This document shows, one piece after another, positions 11,001-23,135 of a stretch of DNA of 64,000 bases (within the stretch, counting starts at the first letter, position 1; each line of letters starts with the position of its first letter). Position numbers and translations under genes: made by a program. The notes below the pieces were generated by a model, which was not told the DNA's origin, made no database searches, and saw nothing but the letters and a program-made list of their open reading frames with translations. This stretch comes from Schistosoma haematobium (lineage: Eukaryota; Platyhelminthes; Trematoda; Strigeidida; Schistosomatidae), in NCBI RefSeq assembly GCF_000699445.3, contig NC_067198.1, positions 34,004,536 to 34,068,535 on the forward strand, read 5' to 3'.

Positions 11001-12747
11001 GTTGTATGTGCACAGTTGCAGTAGACGGTCACCGTTATATGACGTGCGATCAACAAGTCCCGATCAGCCACCTAAACGACTTTCTTCTGTGCCTAGACGC
11101 CCGACCTGAGCATTCAAGTCTCCGACTAGTACTACAATATCTGTCGAACGCACTTTCTGTAGAAGAGCAGTTAATTGGTAATAGAACTCTTCCTTGATCA
11201 CATTCGTGTTGCAATCTGTCGGAGCATAGGCGGCGATGTCGAAAATACATCGTTTCTCACACCGATTTCTTCTTACTTTGATGGGACTTTCTAATCTAAC
11301 AGCACATAACCGACTGTTAATGGGTATCTAATCTGTCTGTGCTACCTCAGCTCTGGCACTTAGTTCGACATCAAAACCAGACGAAGATGCCTCAGGGTCC
11401 CCGGATAAACGCACGTAAAACAGGCTTTTCGAAGCGGCAGATGGAGGGCGAATTTGTAGTGCTTCACTAAAGTCGTGAATTCGAGTCTCGGATAGCCAAC
11501 AGACGCCGATATTAAAACCTTCTAAAGACACAGCCAACCCTACCTGTTGTCCGATCTGCATCCATGTGCGAACGTTTATGGAGGCCTGTTTGAATGGTGC
11601 ACGTGGTCTCAGAAAGACTGTTTCAGTATTCGTAGTAGGTGGTAGCATGTGAGCATTTCGAGGAGAGCTCACTCTCCCCACCCTCGGCGGTACCAGGGCA
11701 TTTGGGGGCTCTTCGCTGATTATAGTTGACTGACAGCACACGAGACTGACTGTGGGTTGGTGGAAACTTCTAAACAAGTAAAGCTGTTTATACGATCATT
11801 CACTTTATTATCTAAAGTCAGACTAAAAGTGCTTGGAAACCCATTCTGCTTCATGCGTTTCCAGGCTTAGTAATTATACGTTTCAGCTCGAAACAGACAC
11901 TAACTTTATATTGCAGTGTTGTGGTTTAACAGAAGTACTCCTTGTGTGCACTTTAAATCGGCTGAATAATCTTTCGGTACCATAACCATCTTACGTAAGT
12001 TTACAAAAGGTTGAATTGGAACGATCAACATAATATTTCGAGTAGTCTAAGCAAACTATGAAGGATAAATTAGGGGAAAGCCGTGTAAACTAAGATAATA
12101 TCAAAGGCAAGTGCAATAAGTAAATACAGTTAATAAACAGTATAACGTGTCACGTTATGTTACAACTGAAGAAAAGCCGAAAAGTGGATGCATGTATCAT
12201 ATCTATTGATTTCAAATTATATCCAAGTTTTTCTGTTTTGATCTCCTGAGTCAGAAAGCTTGCTTCTTACCAGTTTCTAATCAATGTACCGTCGTTATGT
12301 AGTAGTAAACAGATTTCTTTCACATCTCAAATTTAATTGTCTCTAAATTCGTATATGTTAAAAACCTGAATACGTCACGCGTCAAAACAGCACCATCTAA
12401 ATGCAAAATATTTCTTAACTTTCCTGCTGTTCATAAATTGTTTCAATAAAATTTCATTTACAGGTTCATTTATTGTGTTCCGTTTCATGGTATTATCTTG
12501 GATGACTCGTTGGATTGTCATTAATCGAGATCGAGTTCCATTCGGATACTACTGCCTTGGCTCAGTTGGCCTTGCTGTGTTAATGGTTATGAATATTGTT
12601 CTGTTTATCCGGGTTGTTTACTCTGATTTTCTAACAAACAATACAGTTTCCAGTGCAGCGTTGTTAGTTTCTGCAGCTGGCTCTAGTACAGGTGCACCTG
12701 GGAAACCTCATCTGTCAGTGCATTCATCTTATGTTTCTGCACATTAA
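8036..12747 (+). CDS. TLC domain-containing protein (TLCD1/TLCD2 family), five exons
   Basis: Exons at 8036-8247, 8282-8364, 8396-8478, 8509-8680 and 12464-12747 join in frame to 277 residues. Introns are 34, 31, 30 and 3783 bp, all GT-AG. The protein matches animal TLCD1/2 along its whole length: hydrophobic N-terminus (residues 1-18), W-x-N-x-x-VSFVHAFVSGIWSL (51-70), GYFIFDSLHM (99-108), ELLVHH (119-124), LLSGNYIGY (135-143), PEVNSIFLHLR (150-160), then FRFMVLSWMTRW and MNIVLFIRVVYSDFL. The spacing from VHH to SGNYIG equals that in the human proteins. TLCD1/2 are multi-pass membrane proteins that limit incorporation of polyunsaturated phospholipids and so reduce membrane fluidity. The LSG-Y-G and LHLR blocks look closer to TLCD2 than TLCD1, but this is from memory. 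ATG 8036 is chosen because an in-frame stop lies at 8006. The tail after residue 240 (Ser/Ala-rich) is not conserved. The long last intron hosts a dead RTE element. Confidence 0.9.
9238..9405 (+). mobile_element. RTE-type 3' tail in opposite orientation to the adjoining RTE body
   Basis: This block (ATCAGACCTTTAGGTCGAAG ... CACCCGGGCAGTATCCTGCC ... GTTTAAATAAA) is the same 3' terminal module seen on the + strand at 32458-32618 and on the minus strand at 46101-46230. Here it reads on the + strand, but it abuts the minus-strand RTE body at 9406 where that body's own 3' end should be. It lies in the last intron of the TLC gene. Confidence 0.7.
9406..11790 (-). pseudogene. RTE-clade (SR2-like) retrotransposon ORF, heavily decayed, in intron 4
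   Basis: Read on the minus strand from about 11780 leftward. First comes an endonuclease start (INVRTWMQIGQQVGL, GVCWLSETRI, FYVRLSGD at 11777-11328), then a GDLNAQ block near 11140-11110. RT entry follows (RYKSPGPDELPPALFEDG, 10640-10600) and the finger motif EQAGFRPGQVCTDHIFALRQ (10370-10300). The catalytic YADD lies at 9958-9969. The C-terminal block PALTLGSKQIKVVEKFVYLSS (9840-9775) and a final LRWLGH-like stretch just right of 9406 complete it. Stops and frameshifts interrupt every domain. In a live element this single ORF nicks DNA and reverse-transcribes. It is antisense to the host gene. The last ~50 codons and the natural 3' end are missing and replaced by the inverted tail at 9238-9405. 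Confidence 0.85.
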
Positions 12748-15700
12748 GATGATTCTGTCCTTTTATTTTGTATACCGTATATATTTTTTAATTCGACTTT
12801 TGAAGAATCCTTTTTGTGAAACATTATGTAAAACAATATTTCATCTTTTCGTCTGTATAAATAAGCATTACAGTGTCTGTCAATTAAATTTGCGAATTTA
12901 ACCTGTACTTTTATAATTCTGTTTCAGTGTAATATTAATCCTCAATATGACTCACTGTCTTATCTGTGATATTACTTCAATACTTCCCTATCCTCTTTAC
13001 TTTTTGATTGTTCACCTATGTGTCTACAAGTTTTATGTAGTGCGTTTATTCACTAACTTTGGTCAGTAGTTGCAGAGTTAGGAATAAGAGTCCATACTAT
13101 TTCAGGGGGATTTAATGTTAATGTACTTTTTATTTGTTTTGATATTTTCTATATTACATAATTTTATGCTAGAAATAATTAATAAACTTCTAAACCCATT
13201 ATTCAGATGAATAAATTTATACATAACCAACGTTCATTTTGATTTTTAATTAAATTAGTTATAATTCCCGATGGCGTTGGTTAGATTTGTCTGTTGTTCT
13301 ATCTAAACTTGCTAGGATGTTATATCCTTGTGATCTAATTACCTTGTGATGATCGAATAATCAGTAGTAGGATTCGAATTATGTAATTAGTACACGTTTA
13401 AGATTATGTTAACGGATGGTTGTTACCATCTTCCTACCAAAACCTGGCACCCGGCATCAGTCTAAATTCCGATACGTTAACAGAGGAGAGGAATGAAATT
13501 CAATTCCAGTGGGAATGTAAACACGAGAAGCTTAATCGAAAAGAAGCAAAACTGAATAATGGAAACGTAGAAGTGATTTAACAGCGGCCGGTTTTTGACC
13601 ATAATCCCATACATCTGCAACCATTGATTAAATTCATTGTAGATGTTCCAGCTAGCAAGTTTGCATGTAGAATGTTACTACAGTGAACTCCTTTCATAAA
13701 CGTATGCTACGAATGCCTAACTCGCACGAGGGAAGCGTATAGACACAGATGTATCATTTATTTTTCATAAGCTTAAATAAATATTCCGAAAGTCGACATA
13801 TTGGTTCTTTATGGAATTCCATCGAAATACATTAGAACAAAAATATAAATACATCATGTAATTCTTCAATATCCTATCTCTGAGGATCGCTTCAAGAAAG
13901 TAGATATGATGAAATATGTAGTTGATGTCCTAACTTGTACAAGTATGTCTTAAGACTATTCAGTTAGGATTTTATATCTATGATTACAGCTTAGAGGCCA
14001 ATAAGATATACTGATACTATATTCTCACACATTTCGTAGTGAATAATGCCTATTCTGAGGTTTACAGTAGAGTGTACAGCGTAAGAAATCATCAAGGGCA
14101 AAAAATAAGTTGAGGCTGATAAATGAAAATATTCAAAAGTGTAATCAAAAATGACTTAGGATCTAACTTACGGTAGTTTGTGCTAGGTCAAATTAATGCA
14201 TATTTTTGCTTCCAGTGGAGTTATAACCCTTTCTCTGTACAAGTTGATAACATTTCGTTGGATTTAATCATATGTAAACTTGAAAATGAGCTTGATTCGT
14301 CGCATATTATTCTTAAGTTCTCATGGAGTTTTTTGGTACCATTTGTAGTTTTGACCATTCACAATCGGACGTGTAAGCGATTTACTTGTACAATTCTTAA
14401 TTTATATTTTATCACATGTAATATTCATCTAGTTTGTAAACACATATTTATTGATCAAGTATAAAGAATTTATTTTGTAATAATATTTTTGCTAAAATAG
14501 TGCTTCTTAAATAAATGAGATAGATTATTTGATAAAATGAATCCTGATCAACTGAGATTGTTGGGATTTATTTACTGAACCTCCGCCTATCTTAATTTGG
14601 TTCACTAACCAATATAAAAATACTTGGTTGAAAAGCATGAATAATCAAATCAAGAAATTAGGACCAATTCATCAATTCTTTCACTACTGATCTGAATCGT
14701 GTATAAAGAATTGGGTTTCGTATTTAGAATTCCCTAACAACTTGACTCCCCTACCACTTAAGTTTCGATAATATGTTGCAATATCGGTTACATACTTTCT
14801 TCATCCGATGTTTAATCTCAGATAATAATGTATGTACTTTTGAAGTTTTTATATTTCAATTCTAAGTAATTGGAAAACATAATTTGAGCAAGTAACAATT
14901 ATTATTGATTTGTCACAAGGTTTTGTATTGTAGTTAGAGAAATTTCATTTGGTCTTTATGAATTGTTTGATGGGTATATATTCATTATTCTCAGTGAAGT
15001 TTTGAAGTTGACTGAGAAACTACTGAAAATATATATTCGTATCCTCTAGTTGTACATTCACTGGATTGCTTTACTTGTCTTTCTTTCCTTACCGCTCCGA
15101 TCATCATTATTTTCCATCTAGGCCTTGTTATTGTTTTTATCCGTTTGTTGTGCTGATAATAATCCTGAGGCTCGAATTAATGTACAGTTTTGCCTGGTCT
15201 TACTTTGTATTGGTGCCTGTATTAGTTTATTCTAGCTTTTGGATAGACGAGTCATTTTAATCTTATTGGTTGTTTTGTACACGAAGCTAAATAAGATCCA
15301 TGCTTCACTAAGGTCATTGTCATTATATTGAAGTTGATTTGCGGTTATAGCTTTATTTCCTCACTTTACTCAATCATATATTAATCTTAGGGAGAATCTT
15401 ACACCGTGAATTAACCGAAATTCCTATACTGTTCAGTGTTGTAAACTGTCCTGATCGATTGTTATAGCTTGATTTAGTTACTGTTTCGTTTGTAATCAAG
15501 TCACTAGTGTGAGTGACATTTTAGACATGAGAATAAGTTATTCTCATGGCAACCACTTGTTCTTCGTTTGTTTATTCACGTGTTATTCATTTTACTGAAG
15601 AAATGAGTGCGCGATCGATCGACCTAATTGATAAATCGGTAATTGTTAGCTGTCCAATAACCTTAACTTTCAAGCCCATATACTAGGAAGTATAAGAAAT

Positions 15701-16730
15701 AGCCTCTAACTAAATATTTCTCTAAGAACGAGACACTTCTTTCTATAGTAACATCTATTATACTTAACTGAGGTAAATATTTATTGGCTCCTTTTAATAA
15801 CTCAGTCTTTCACTGTGAATATGATCAACTAAAAAATTATTATATTCTTTATTCTAAACAGAGTTCTCCTATTTCTATTTTGTACATTTGTTAACAACGT
15901 GTGACTTTTCAACAATAATAATAATCATTAGTATGCAAACTGTCAATTTTTCCGCCATCAAAACTTTGGTCATTATTCATTTTAATTCATCATTATAGCT
16001 ACTCTAATATTTCCATAAATAAACTTACATTTAATAAATCATGTTAAATCATTTATCATCAACATTCTTGATTGATAACTTGATATTAATTGTAAAACTT
16101 GTACAAAGAATTAATTTGTTGCTCTGTTCATTTGATTTTGATGAGTAAAAATTTAATATAAGATAAACAAGATTATAAGATGTTTTGCATATAACCATTA
16201 TGATCAGAAGTTTGAAGGTCACTGGTTGATGGATTATTTGAAATTTTACAAAATAAACTTACTTTCTAAACAGCTTACAGTTCTGTTTTACATATGTAGT
16301 TATAATCAGTTCACTAGTATGTCAGTGTATTTTGCTAATTCAATTATTTAATTTAGATTTTATAAACATGCTATCCATTTTATGAATACGGCGTCGGTTT
16401 TGAAATCGATGTGATTAATAGTGTTACCACTATCATTAACTAATATGTGCCATGAAGTTAGGTACATAATTTCTCATTTTATTACTGAATTAAATTGAAA
16501 GTGATGTGCAAAAAAACATATACAGATCTAGTTTTAGATGTGAGGGTAAATCGAATTAAAAATGCAACTAACGTGTACTAATCTACACCTTTCTTAAGTC
16601 AGTCATGAATCAATAACTTTCCACAATATCTGGCAGTTGTACCTTTGTCAAATATAATTACTATGATTTCCCATACACATAGTTCCTTTTATTATCTTAA
16701 AGAGAGAGAAAACAAAAATTGATGCAGAAT
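12748..16730. other. AT-rich non-coding DNA downstream of the TLC gene
   Basis: Holds the 3' UTR of the TLC gene. AATAAA-type signals occur near 13180 and 13210, but none can be chosen as the poly(A) signal. No further exon, RNA gene or recognised element was found. The stretch around 13430-13590 is richer in G and C and may be an old repeat relic that I cannot name. Confidence 0.4.
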
Positions 16731-17264
16731 AATATGAATTAATTATATTTTGTTATGTTCTCATCGGCTGCTTACAACCTATAATATTTAAAATCAACCT
16801 TATTACAGATATTGACATACAAATACGAAAGTGATTAGAGATGAATATGTGTATCATGATGTAGCGAAGATTCCAATGGAGGTAATAGGGTCGTAAAAAG
16901 TTTTGTTTCGGATAGATAAATAAGTAGTTTGGGAGGAAAAGTTTCAGAACATTGAAATCAGTTAGTCATATTTTTCTTTATTACCATTAATCCATTCCAC
17001 AATGATCTAATGTTTGTTAACTCCATCAGTTCCAATCACTATTTCAATTTTCTGGGACTTTCCCTCCCAAACTATTTATTTATCTATCCGAAACAAAACT
17101 TTTTACGACCCTATTAAAATCTTCGCTACATCATGATGCATGTATTCATCTCTAATCACTTTCGTATTTGTAAGTATGTTAGTATCTGTAATAACATTGA
17201 TTTTAAAATACTATAGGTTGTAAGCAGCCAATGAGAACCTAACAAAATATAATTAATTCATATT
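16731..17264. repeat. Foldback repeat with ~225-bp inverted arms
   Basis: Left arm 16731-16958 (starts AATATGAATTAATTATATTT) and right arm 17041-17264 (its reverse complement ends TAATTAATTCATATT) flank an 82-bp spacer. The arms include GGTTGTAAGCAGC and a matching run around TAGGGTCGTAAAAAGTTTTG. A third, partial copy of the arm end lies at 48183-48240. No ORF or transposase motif is present, so this is a non-autonomous foldback of unknown origin. Confidence 0.75.
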
Positions 17265-17850
17265 GTCCTTCACGAATCTTCGTTCTTGCTCTCTTTACCA
17301 TGATTTTGTTTACATAGACCCATTGATTTCAATGTGATTTATTTTTCAATGTTACTCAATGTTTTTTAAAAAAACAATTTTGTTTTCATTTCTAAGAAGT
17401 TTTTTTTTCACTATACAACAAATAGTCATGACTTACAAACTAAGTGATACCTATGATAGAACAATTACATACAATACATACTTTATAAAGTTTTCATTTC
17501 TTAATGTGTATGTGTGTCACTACTTGTTTTTTGTTTGTCTTCGTGAAAAATCCTGATTGAAAAGAAAGTCCGACTAATTTTTAAACTATTGTGTTTCTTG
17601 ATTTGTTACTTTAATACAAATATCATTCACTCTAAGGGAATATCCTTCATTTCAAGTATTTCTTACTGTAAAAGTAACAAACACATGAAGTCACTAGTGA
17701 TTCATATTGGTTTTATAAACAGCTGACTATTGATCATCAATGGAGAAAGATTAGTCGTGGGGGAAATCTTATTAAGTCGTAAGGGGTAATATGATTATTA
17801 AAATAACCCCTTGTGTCACTGAATAAAAACAAAGAGCATTCAGCGAAGAA

Positions 17851-18154
17851 AACTTTCTGGTGAGACTATAATTTATGGACGAACCAGTCAGATTTAAGAG
17901 AGCAGGTCTTGGGTTTCAGTGCAAAATTCATTCATCCGCTTGGCTAAATAGCGTTTTGGCATTTAGCTGATGTCAGTTCGTGATGAAAACCCGAAATCTA
18001 GTTTCTAACCCTAACGATCAACTGTAAATCATAATTCTGATTTCTCACACTGCTTTGTAACCCTCATTCACTCATAGCTGGTAGGTGGACATCCTCAGGG
18101 TCACTTTAGTGTCACTCAAAGGTCGTCCATAAATTATAGTCTCACTAACTTTCC
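17851..18154. mobile_element. MITE copy 1 with inverted termini and 8-bp flanking repeat
   Basis: Element 17859-18146 starts GGTGAGACTATAATTTATGG and ends in the inverted form (CATAAATTATAGTCTCACT). It is flanked by AACTTTCT (17851-17858) and AACTTTCC (18147-18154), an 8-bp target-site duplication with one mismatch. The internal sequence is the reverse complement of the copy at 36882-37155. No coding capacity. Length, termini and 8-bp duplication suit an hAT-like MITE, but the superfamily is inferred only. Confidence 0.75.
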
Positions 18155-18238
18155 TACACTAGTTCAATACAGGAGCACCTAATCATCTCTGGAAACGTCG
18201 TTCCAAAGGAGTCTTGCTTCAAACTAATCCATACAATC

Positions 18239-18740
18239 TGTAGTGTCCGTTACTATGTTAAGCTTATATACCTTATTCTAGCTTCTGGACAGGTCAATCT
18301 ATTCAATCTTCTTGAGTCACGTTTCGACCTTATTAATTATTCGCTTATTAACCTTGACTGTTTTATATGGTCATATGTGTGTACATCTTGTCCTACTCAT
18401 CACATGTCTGTAGCTTATTTTTGTGTAACGGTAATTATTGATTAAATTAAGTTGGCTCACACGCCTTCTCCACTGAGCGTCCTTTTGTTTCACTTCACTC
18501 CCTCTTCTTCTCTTCCTTCGCTAGGTCTCTTTGATTATGTGTTCCAATCAATGATTGTACAAAATATACGTATTCAAAATCCATTCTCGTATTTGACTTA
18601 TTTAATTCCGTTATTCATTAACTCGTATCAAGTCGATAATTATATACGAGAATTGACGATATGCATATCTCAATAGCAATCAGAAACGATCCAACTGGAG
18701 TCAGATATCGGGCCACTAAAATGGTGAACCCATCGACAAC
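18239..18740 (+). mobile_element. LTR-like repeat, copy A, followed by a primer-binding-site-like motif
   Basis: About 480 bp (18239-18722), starting TGTAGTGTCC and ending near GGCCACTAAAAT, recurs at 46840-47596. Two bases on, TGGTGAACCC (18722-18731) is complementary to a tRNA 3' end (GGGTTCACCA), as expected just inside a 5' LTR. No gag or pol sequence follows before unrelated DNA. It is therefore probably a solo or decayed LTR of an unidentified LTR retrotransposon. The short C/T-rich segment 18470-18530 sits in the middle. Confidence 0.5.
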
Positions 18741-19024
18741 ATCGTTCAATTTAGTTGACGTCTAAATAAAGGGACCCACTAAAAATCAAAGGAACTGGAT
18801 CGAAGTGAGGTCGGATGAAAAGCTTATGCACTACTGAGGCTTCGGGGATCCACTACCTCAAGTTCAAACTCTGCTTGCAAAAAAGATAAATCCAACCTTT
18901 CATCCTTCCTTGGCCCTAATTCCGTTCTGTAGTATGTTTTGGTCTTGGTTTTTTTATTATTTTTTCATAATTTCAAACTGTAATTAGTTCTTATCATCCT
19001 TTGACAGCTTTTCATGATCATTAT

Positions 19025-19175
19025 TCAGTTTCAATAGTTGAGATCATGAGTCGATTGAAGCTAGATGAAACGGCCGTCTAGTGCTTCCACGTTTTCCATG
19101 GTGGTCAAGTTTCAATTGACTCATAATCTCAACTATTGAAATTACTATAATATCCACAAAACCCTTTCTGATATT
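19025..19175. repeat. Foldback of the 3' end of the hammerhead SINE
   Basis: The two arms (AATAGTTGAGATCATGAGTC and its inverse near 19108-19142) enclose GAAACGGCCGTCTAGTGC, the 3' half of the hammerhead motif, and TTCCAtGGTGGTC. The copy then runs into TATAATATCCACAAAACCC, the SINE 3' terminus. Only the 3' part of the SINE is present, partly duplicated in inverse orientation. Confidence 0.65.
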
Positions 19176-20970
19176 ACTCAGTTGTTATTATGACCTTTAT
19201 GTTTTTCGCTTTTCTTCATGTCTGTCAAGTGGACAATTATATTTCATAATTCTTACCAGTAAATTATTTTCATCATTCTATTCTCTTCTAACCCCCTGAT
19301 TATTACGCGACCTCATTTGATATTTAGAGTGTTTAATCACTTTATGGTGCAATCTCCTTTCTATTCTTCCATAGACATATATTTACCACACAACTATAAA
19401 TACGAATGTACCGCTTAGATAATAAGATTATAAAAAACGCTGTTGATAGGTAACAATTTATTGAATATTCAAATGTGTTGCAAATTAACCTGAGGGAACC
19501 ATCATAATAAAACTAAAACTGTAGGTCTGAGTACTTTTGATAATTTCATTTTTAAGCTGTGCCAATAGTCTTGAAAATGAACATGAATGAATAATATTCT
19601 GTGATATCTCTATTCTCTTTCTGTTACGATTAGTATTTTTATTCATAGCTAATGGTATCTCTTTCCAAAGACTACTTGAATACCATAGTTTTTGTTGCTT
19701 GAATCAGTTCACAATCTAAGATCTGTCATTGATGTTTACCGGTCCAAGTCGCCACGCTACACATCCGTAGCTATAAAAGAGAATTTAGAAGATAAAAAAA
19801 CAGAGTGGAAAATAATATTGATTGTAATGGAACGGTAAACTTGAGATACATTGTTTAAAGGGAATGAAAATGAAGTCAAAGTTTGGAATTGAGATCAAAG
19901 ACTAATTTGGATCTCCTACATCATAAATAATCAATAAGCATATATAAAAGAAATGGTAATTCAAGCGATTGTAGTTACTGTTATGCTGGGTTTTTTTCCA
20001 GAAATTCTACCGAAAAAAAATCAACTACTAAAAACGAATATCTTAACTAATTCATGATAAAACGTATAGTTTACGACCTAATGCAGATGTGAATAGGATA
20101 ATATTGACAAAAATAGACGTTTGATTACTCTCTTTAAATAATTACTTAGGAAAAGTGTAGATTTCGTCATTGTATTCAGTAAAAATTTGAAACTCTTTAG
20201 AGATGAAGTGAAACAACAATAATATCAAAACATTTCATTTAAAGTTAGATAAACATTTTTCCAACTAACATCAATTTGACCTAAGAACTACTGTTCTACA
20301 GATGTTTATTTCAACAACTCATTAAAGAAACAATACTTGTCATTGACAAATATACCAACTGTCATGAACTCTAAATGCATTTCATAAAGCTGTTCAACTT
20401 GGTTGGTTATAAAATAGGGGATTTTTATCAGCTCAACTTTTGGATAACTAATTTCATTTAATCATTTGCTCAAAATGCAATACAGAACTTCTTCGTACTT
20501 AATTAAATAACTCCTATATTGAATAGATGAAGAGCTACCTATTTATAATCTTTACCATAATCCATGTATATAAAAATTGTCAATTTATTTATGGCCATTT
20601 TATTAATCAATATGGTTTTCACTTATTTTTTTCTTTACATAATTTGTACTGTTTTAAACTTAACTGTCACTTTATTTCATAACACATTCCAGTTTTTTTC
20701 TAATCTCTACCTATTCTGTACTAATCTAGATCACTTTTTTCTTAGCTTTTAACCTGTTTATAATATATCTTCAGATTATAATTTATTCAGTTTTGATTAT
20801 CACCTGTTGAATGCAAACTCTACGCCATACATTCAATTTAAAGTGGTCTGCATTAACCTATTGTTGATAATTTTGACTGAAATTGGATCGATCTTGGTTG
20901 GCATATGGACATCCTATGTGGATTGTCTCAATATAGCCATTATTACACAAGCTGATATAGAATAGAGGGA
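19176..20970. other. AT-rich non-coding DNA
   Basis: No gene, RNA or named repeat recognised. ORFs here are short, AT-driven and without motifs. Confidence 0.4.
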
Positions 20971-20975
20971 GTGCA

Positions 20976-21052
20976 GCTAGCAGTGGAATCTAGCCGACGA
21001 GTCCTAAATGAGACGAAACACTCAACATGGATTCTATTGCTAGCCACATTAC
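20976..21052 (+). ncRNA. Decayed Smα-type hammerhead ribozyme
   Basis: The two strands of helix I, GCTAGCAGTGGAATC and GGATTCTATTGCTAGC, pair over about 14 of 16 positions. Between them lie CCGACGAG (canonical CUGAUGAG with U4 changed to C), stem II TCCTAAATGAGA, then an intact GAAAC. The segment that should end in GUC reads ACACTCAAC, so the cleavage triplet is AAC, not NUH. The architecture is that of the hammerhead in schistosome Smα repeats. Two core changes predict it is inactive. Confidence 0.6.
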
Positions 21053-22200
21053 ATCTATATCTACTTCATACAGTTCTAAAAGGGAATTTTTTCCAAACAT
21101 AAATTTTATCCGTTGCATCTTTATTGTATAGCTTAATAATAGTACTTTTACTAACTGATAAACATCTATGTATGTATTCAGCTGTGTTGAATGACTCAGA
21201 AAATGTTGTCTTACACGTTGAAGAATTGTGATCAAAGTCACCTGAGCAGTTGGTTTTGATTAACTGTCATTATAAATTTACTGATGTTAAGCAAATTAGA
21301 TGTACAAAACATAGACCATTTTATTTTCATTAAATGATACAAGTATCTAACAATCAATCCTTTTTAAATTATTAACTGAAAAGTATGTCATATAAAAGGA
21401 CATAGTAAAGTAAAATGTGTTTCAGTAGCATAAAATTTGGAATATCTGATGATTTCATATGCATTTAACTAGATGTTGTAAATGATGAATTTTTAATCAA
21501 TAATTCGTAACATTTAGAAGACCTTATCTCAGCAAACTACAGTTGTTGCAGTGGTTTAGGCTGACTAATGAGAACTACATAACTTAAACTGATATTTTGT
21601 GATACCTTCTGAATCAAATACTACTTTAATTCTAGTATACACAAAACAGATTAGTAATTTTCTTAAAGGTGTTTTGTTCCGTGGTCTGGATGGCTTGATT
21701 TCGAATATTCGATTGTCAGCATCAGCACACATTTCAATAAGAAGCGAATTATTAGGACTTTTCCATAATCGATAAGCTGCTGATTCTGTTGACCTAGAAT
21801 TTCATTGTTGTCCACAGGTGTTTAACCGTTGTTTGAATGTTTATTTTGCTGGTTTTCACCTCTGATCTCGCAGTTGTTTATTTTCTAACTTGGTAGTTGA
21901 TAAACTGAATCGGTCGATTAGTACGTTACGAGTTCTAAAATTTCCCGAGCTTTCTTTGTTGTCAAGACAGATAATAGAAGCTTCACGATTAAACTATCCA
22001 GTTCAGAGGACAAAACACCTTCATATCCTCATCCTGATATATAAACATTCTTTACCATTTGATCACTTTTCGTTAGCGATAACTAACCAATTTATTTAAT
22101 GGATAACTTGTCCTTTCTAGCATCTCATACTGCCAGTATTTTAAATCTTTCAGCTGTGAATAGCACCAAAGTAATTATAGTTAGTAATTTCAGAATAAAT
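21053..22200. other. AT-rich non-coding DNA
   Basis: Nothing recognisable as a gene. The segment 21680-22080 has a slightly higher G+C content, but its ORFs show no known motif. Confidence 0.35.
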
Positions 22201-22204
22201 TTTA

Positions 22205-22480
22205 TCTTTTCAGTGTGGGGTTGTGGAAAATGTTAAACTCCATTGAAATCATGAACCGATCAATGTAAGACCATGATTAAAAACCTGGAAGTGCTGAACA
22301 GCTGCTCTATCACAGTACGGGACTCCTCATCAATGAGCTTCCAAGATCCCGAACGTTAGACCTTCAGTCTCTCGCGCAAATACCCAACCTCCGGGCCACT
22401 GGGCTGGCATCCAATGGCGTTAATGTTTAACTTTAACCGATTCATGATGTTACGCGACCATCTCCACAACCCCGAACTAA
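22205..22480 (-). mobile_element. Smα-like tRNA-derived SINE, decayed
   Basis: On the minus strand the order is terminal GGGGTTGTGGAGA, a TTGGATGCCAGCCCAGTGG block (A-box region), a decayed B-box region, a hammerhead relic (CTCATTGATGAGGAGTCCC near 22325), CTTCCAGGTTTTT, and the inverse terminus TCCACAACCCC. The two ends thus form a short inverted terminal match. The B-box and GAAA segments are too changed for function. Confidence 0.6.
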
Positions 22481-22760
22481 CAATTATCATGTGCTCACGC
22501 GAGGCCGAAGGTCCTGAGTAGTATACATCCACGACTCAGTATCCGAGAATTGGACACAAAACATTTGGTCTCATGCTCTAACATTTAACCTCCGAACCAA
22601 TGATCAAGGATCCAACTGTACTAATGTCTAACATTAATCACTCCTGTCCTTCAATATTTACAATGATCCTTCAGCTAAAATCAGTTCCTAATTTAAAAAC
22701 TATGAAAATTATATCATCTTCGAAAAACCCCGCACTGATAATAATCATTTGTTCACTAGT
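22481..22760 (-). mobile_element. Second decayed SINE-like fragment
   Basis: Continues from the copy at 22205-22480 with SINE-like blocks: CCACGACTCAGTA, an ACCTCCGAACCAATGATCAAGG region, AATGTCTAACATTAA, and the closing GAAAACCCC-type terminus near 22730. It is probably part of a partial tandem array of the same family. No usable promoter or ribozyme remains. Confidence 0.4.
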
Positions 22761-22899
22761 GACTAAATTCTGAATGCCATTTCTGGAGTTCTAGTGGGAA
22801 GCTGTGGAATTCTAAAATGTCGGGTGAGATATTTATCCACCGCAAGCAGCGGATAAGGGTTGTACAATATCATTAACTGAATGGGCTTACACATTAATC

Positions 22900-23135
22900 T
22901 AGTTGAATTCACTGTTGAATGCCCGCTCAGTAGTCTAGAGGTTAAGCGTTAGGGAGCGATACCTAAGGTCTTGAGTTCGAGTCCTGGATACAGAATCGTG
23001 GGTTTGCACTGATGAAGAGCCAAATACTAGGGCAAGACAACCGTATAATTCTTCCAGTTTTCCAATGTTAGTCTAGCTAGGATGGGTTCATGATTTAAAA
23101 TCTATAAAAATTCTATCATCACAAAACCCTACACT
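22900..23135 (+). mobile_element. Smα-like SINE copy with A and B boxes
   Basis: TGCCCGCTCAGTAGTCTAGA with GGTTAAGCGTT (A-box region) is followed by TTGAGTTCGAGTCCTGG (B box, RNA polymerase III internal promoter). GCACTGATGAAGAGCC follows, a worn hammerhead entry. The copy ends in CATCACAAAACCCTACACTG. The GAAAC segment reads GCAAGAC, so the ribozyme is broken. Confidence 0.65.
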
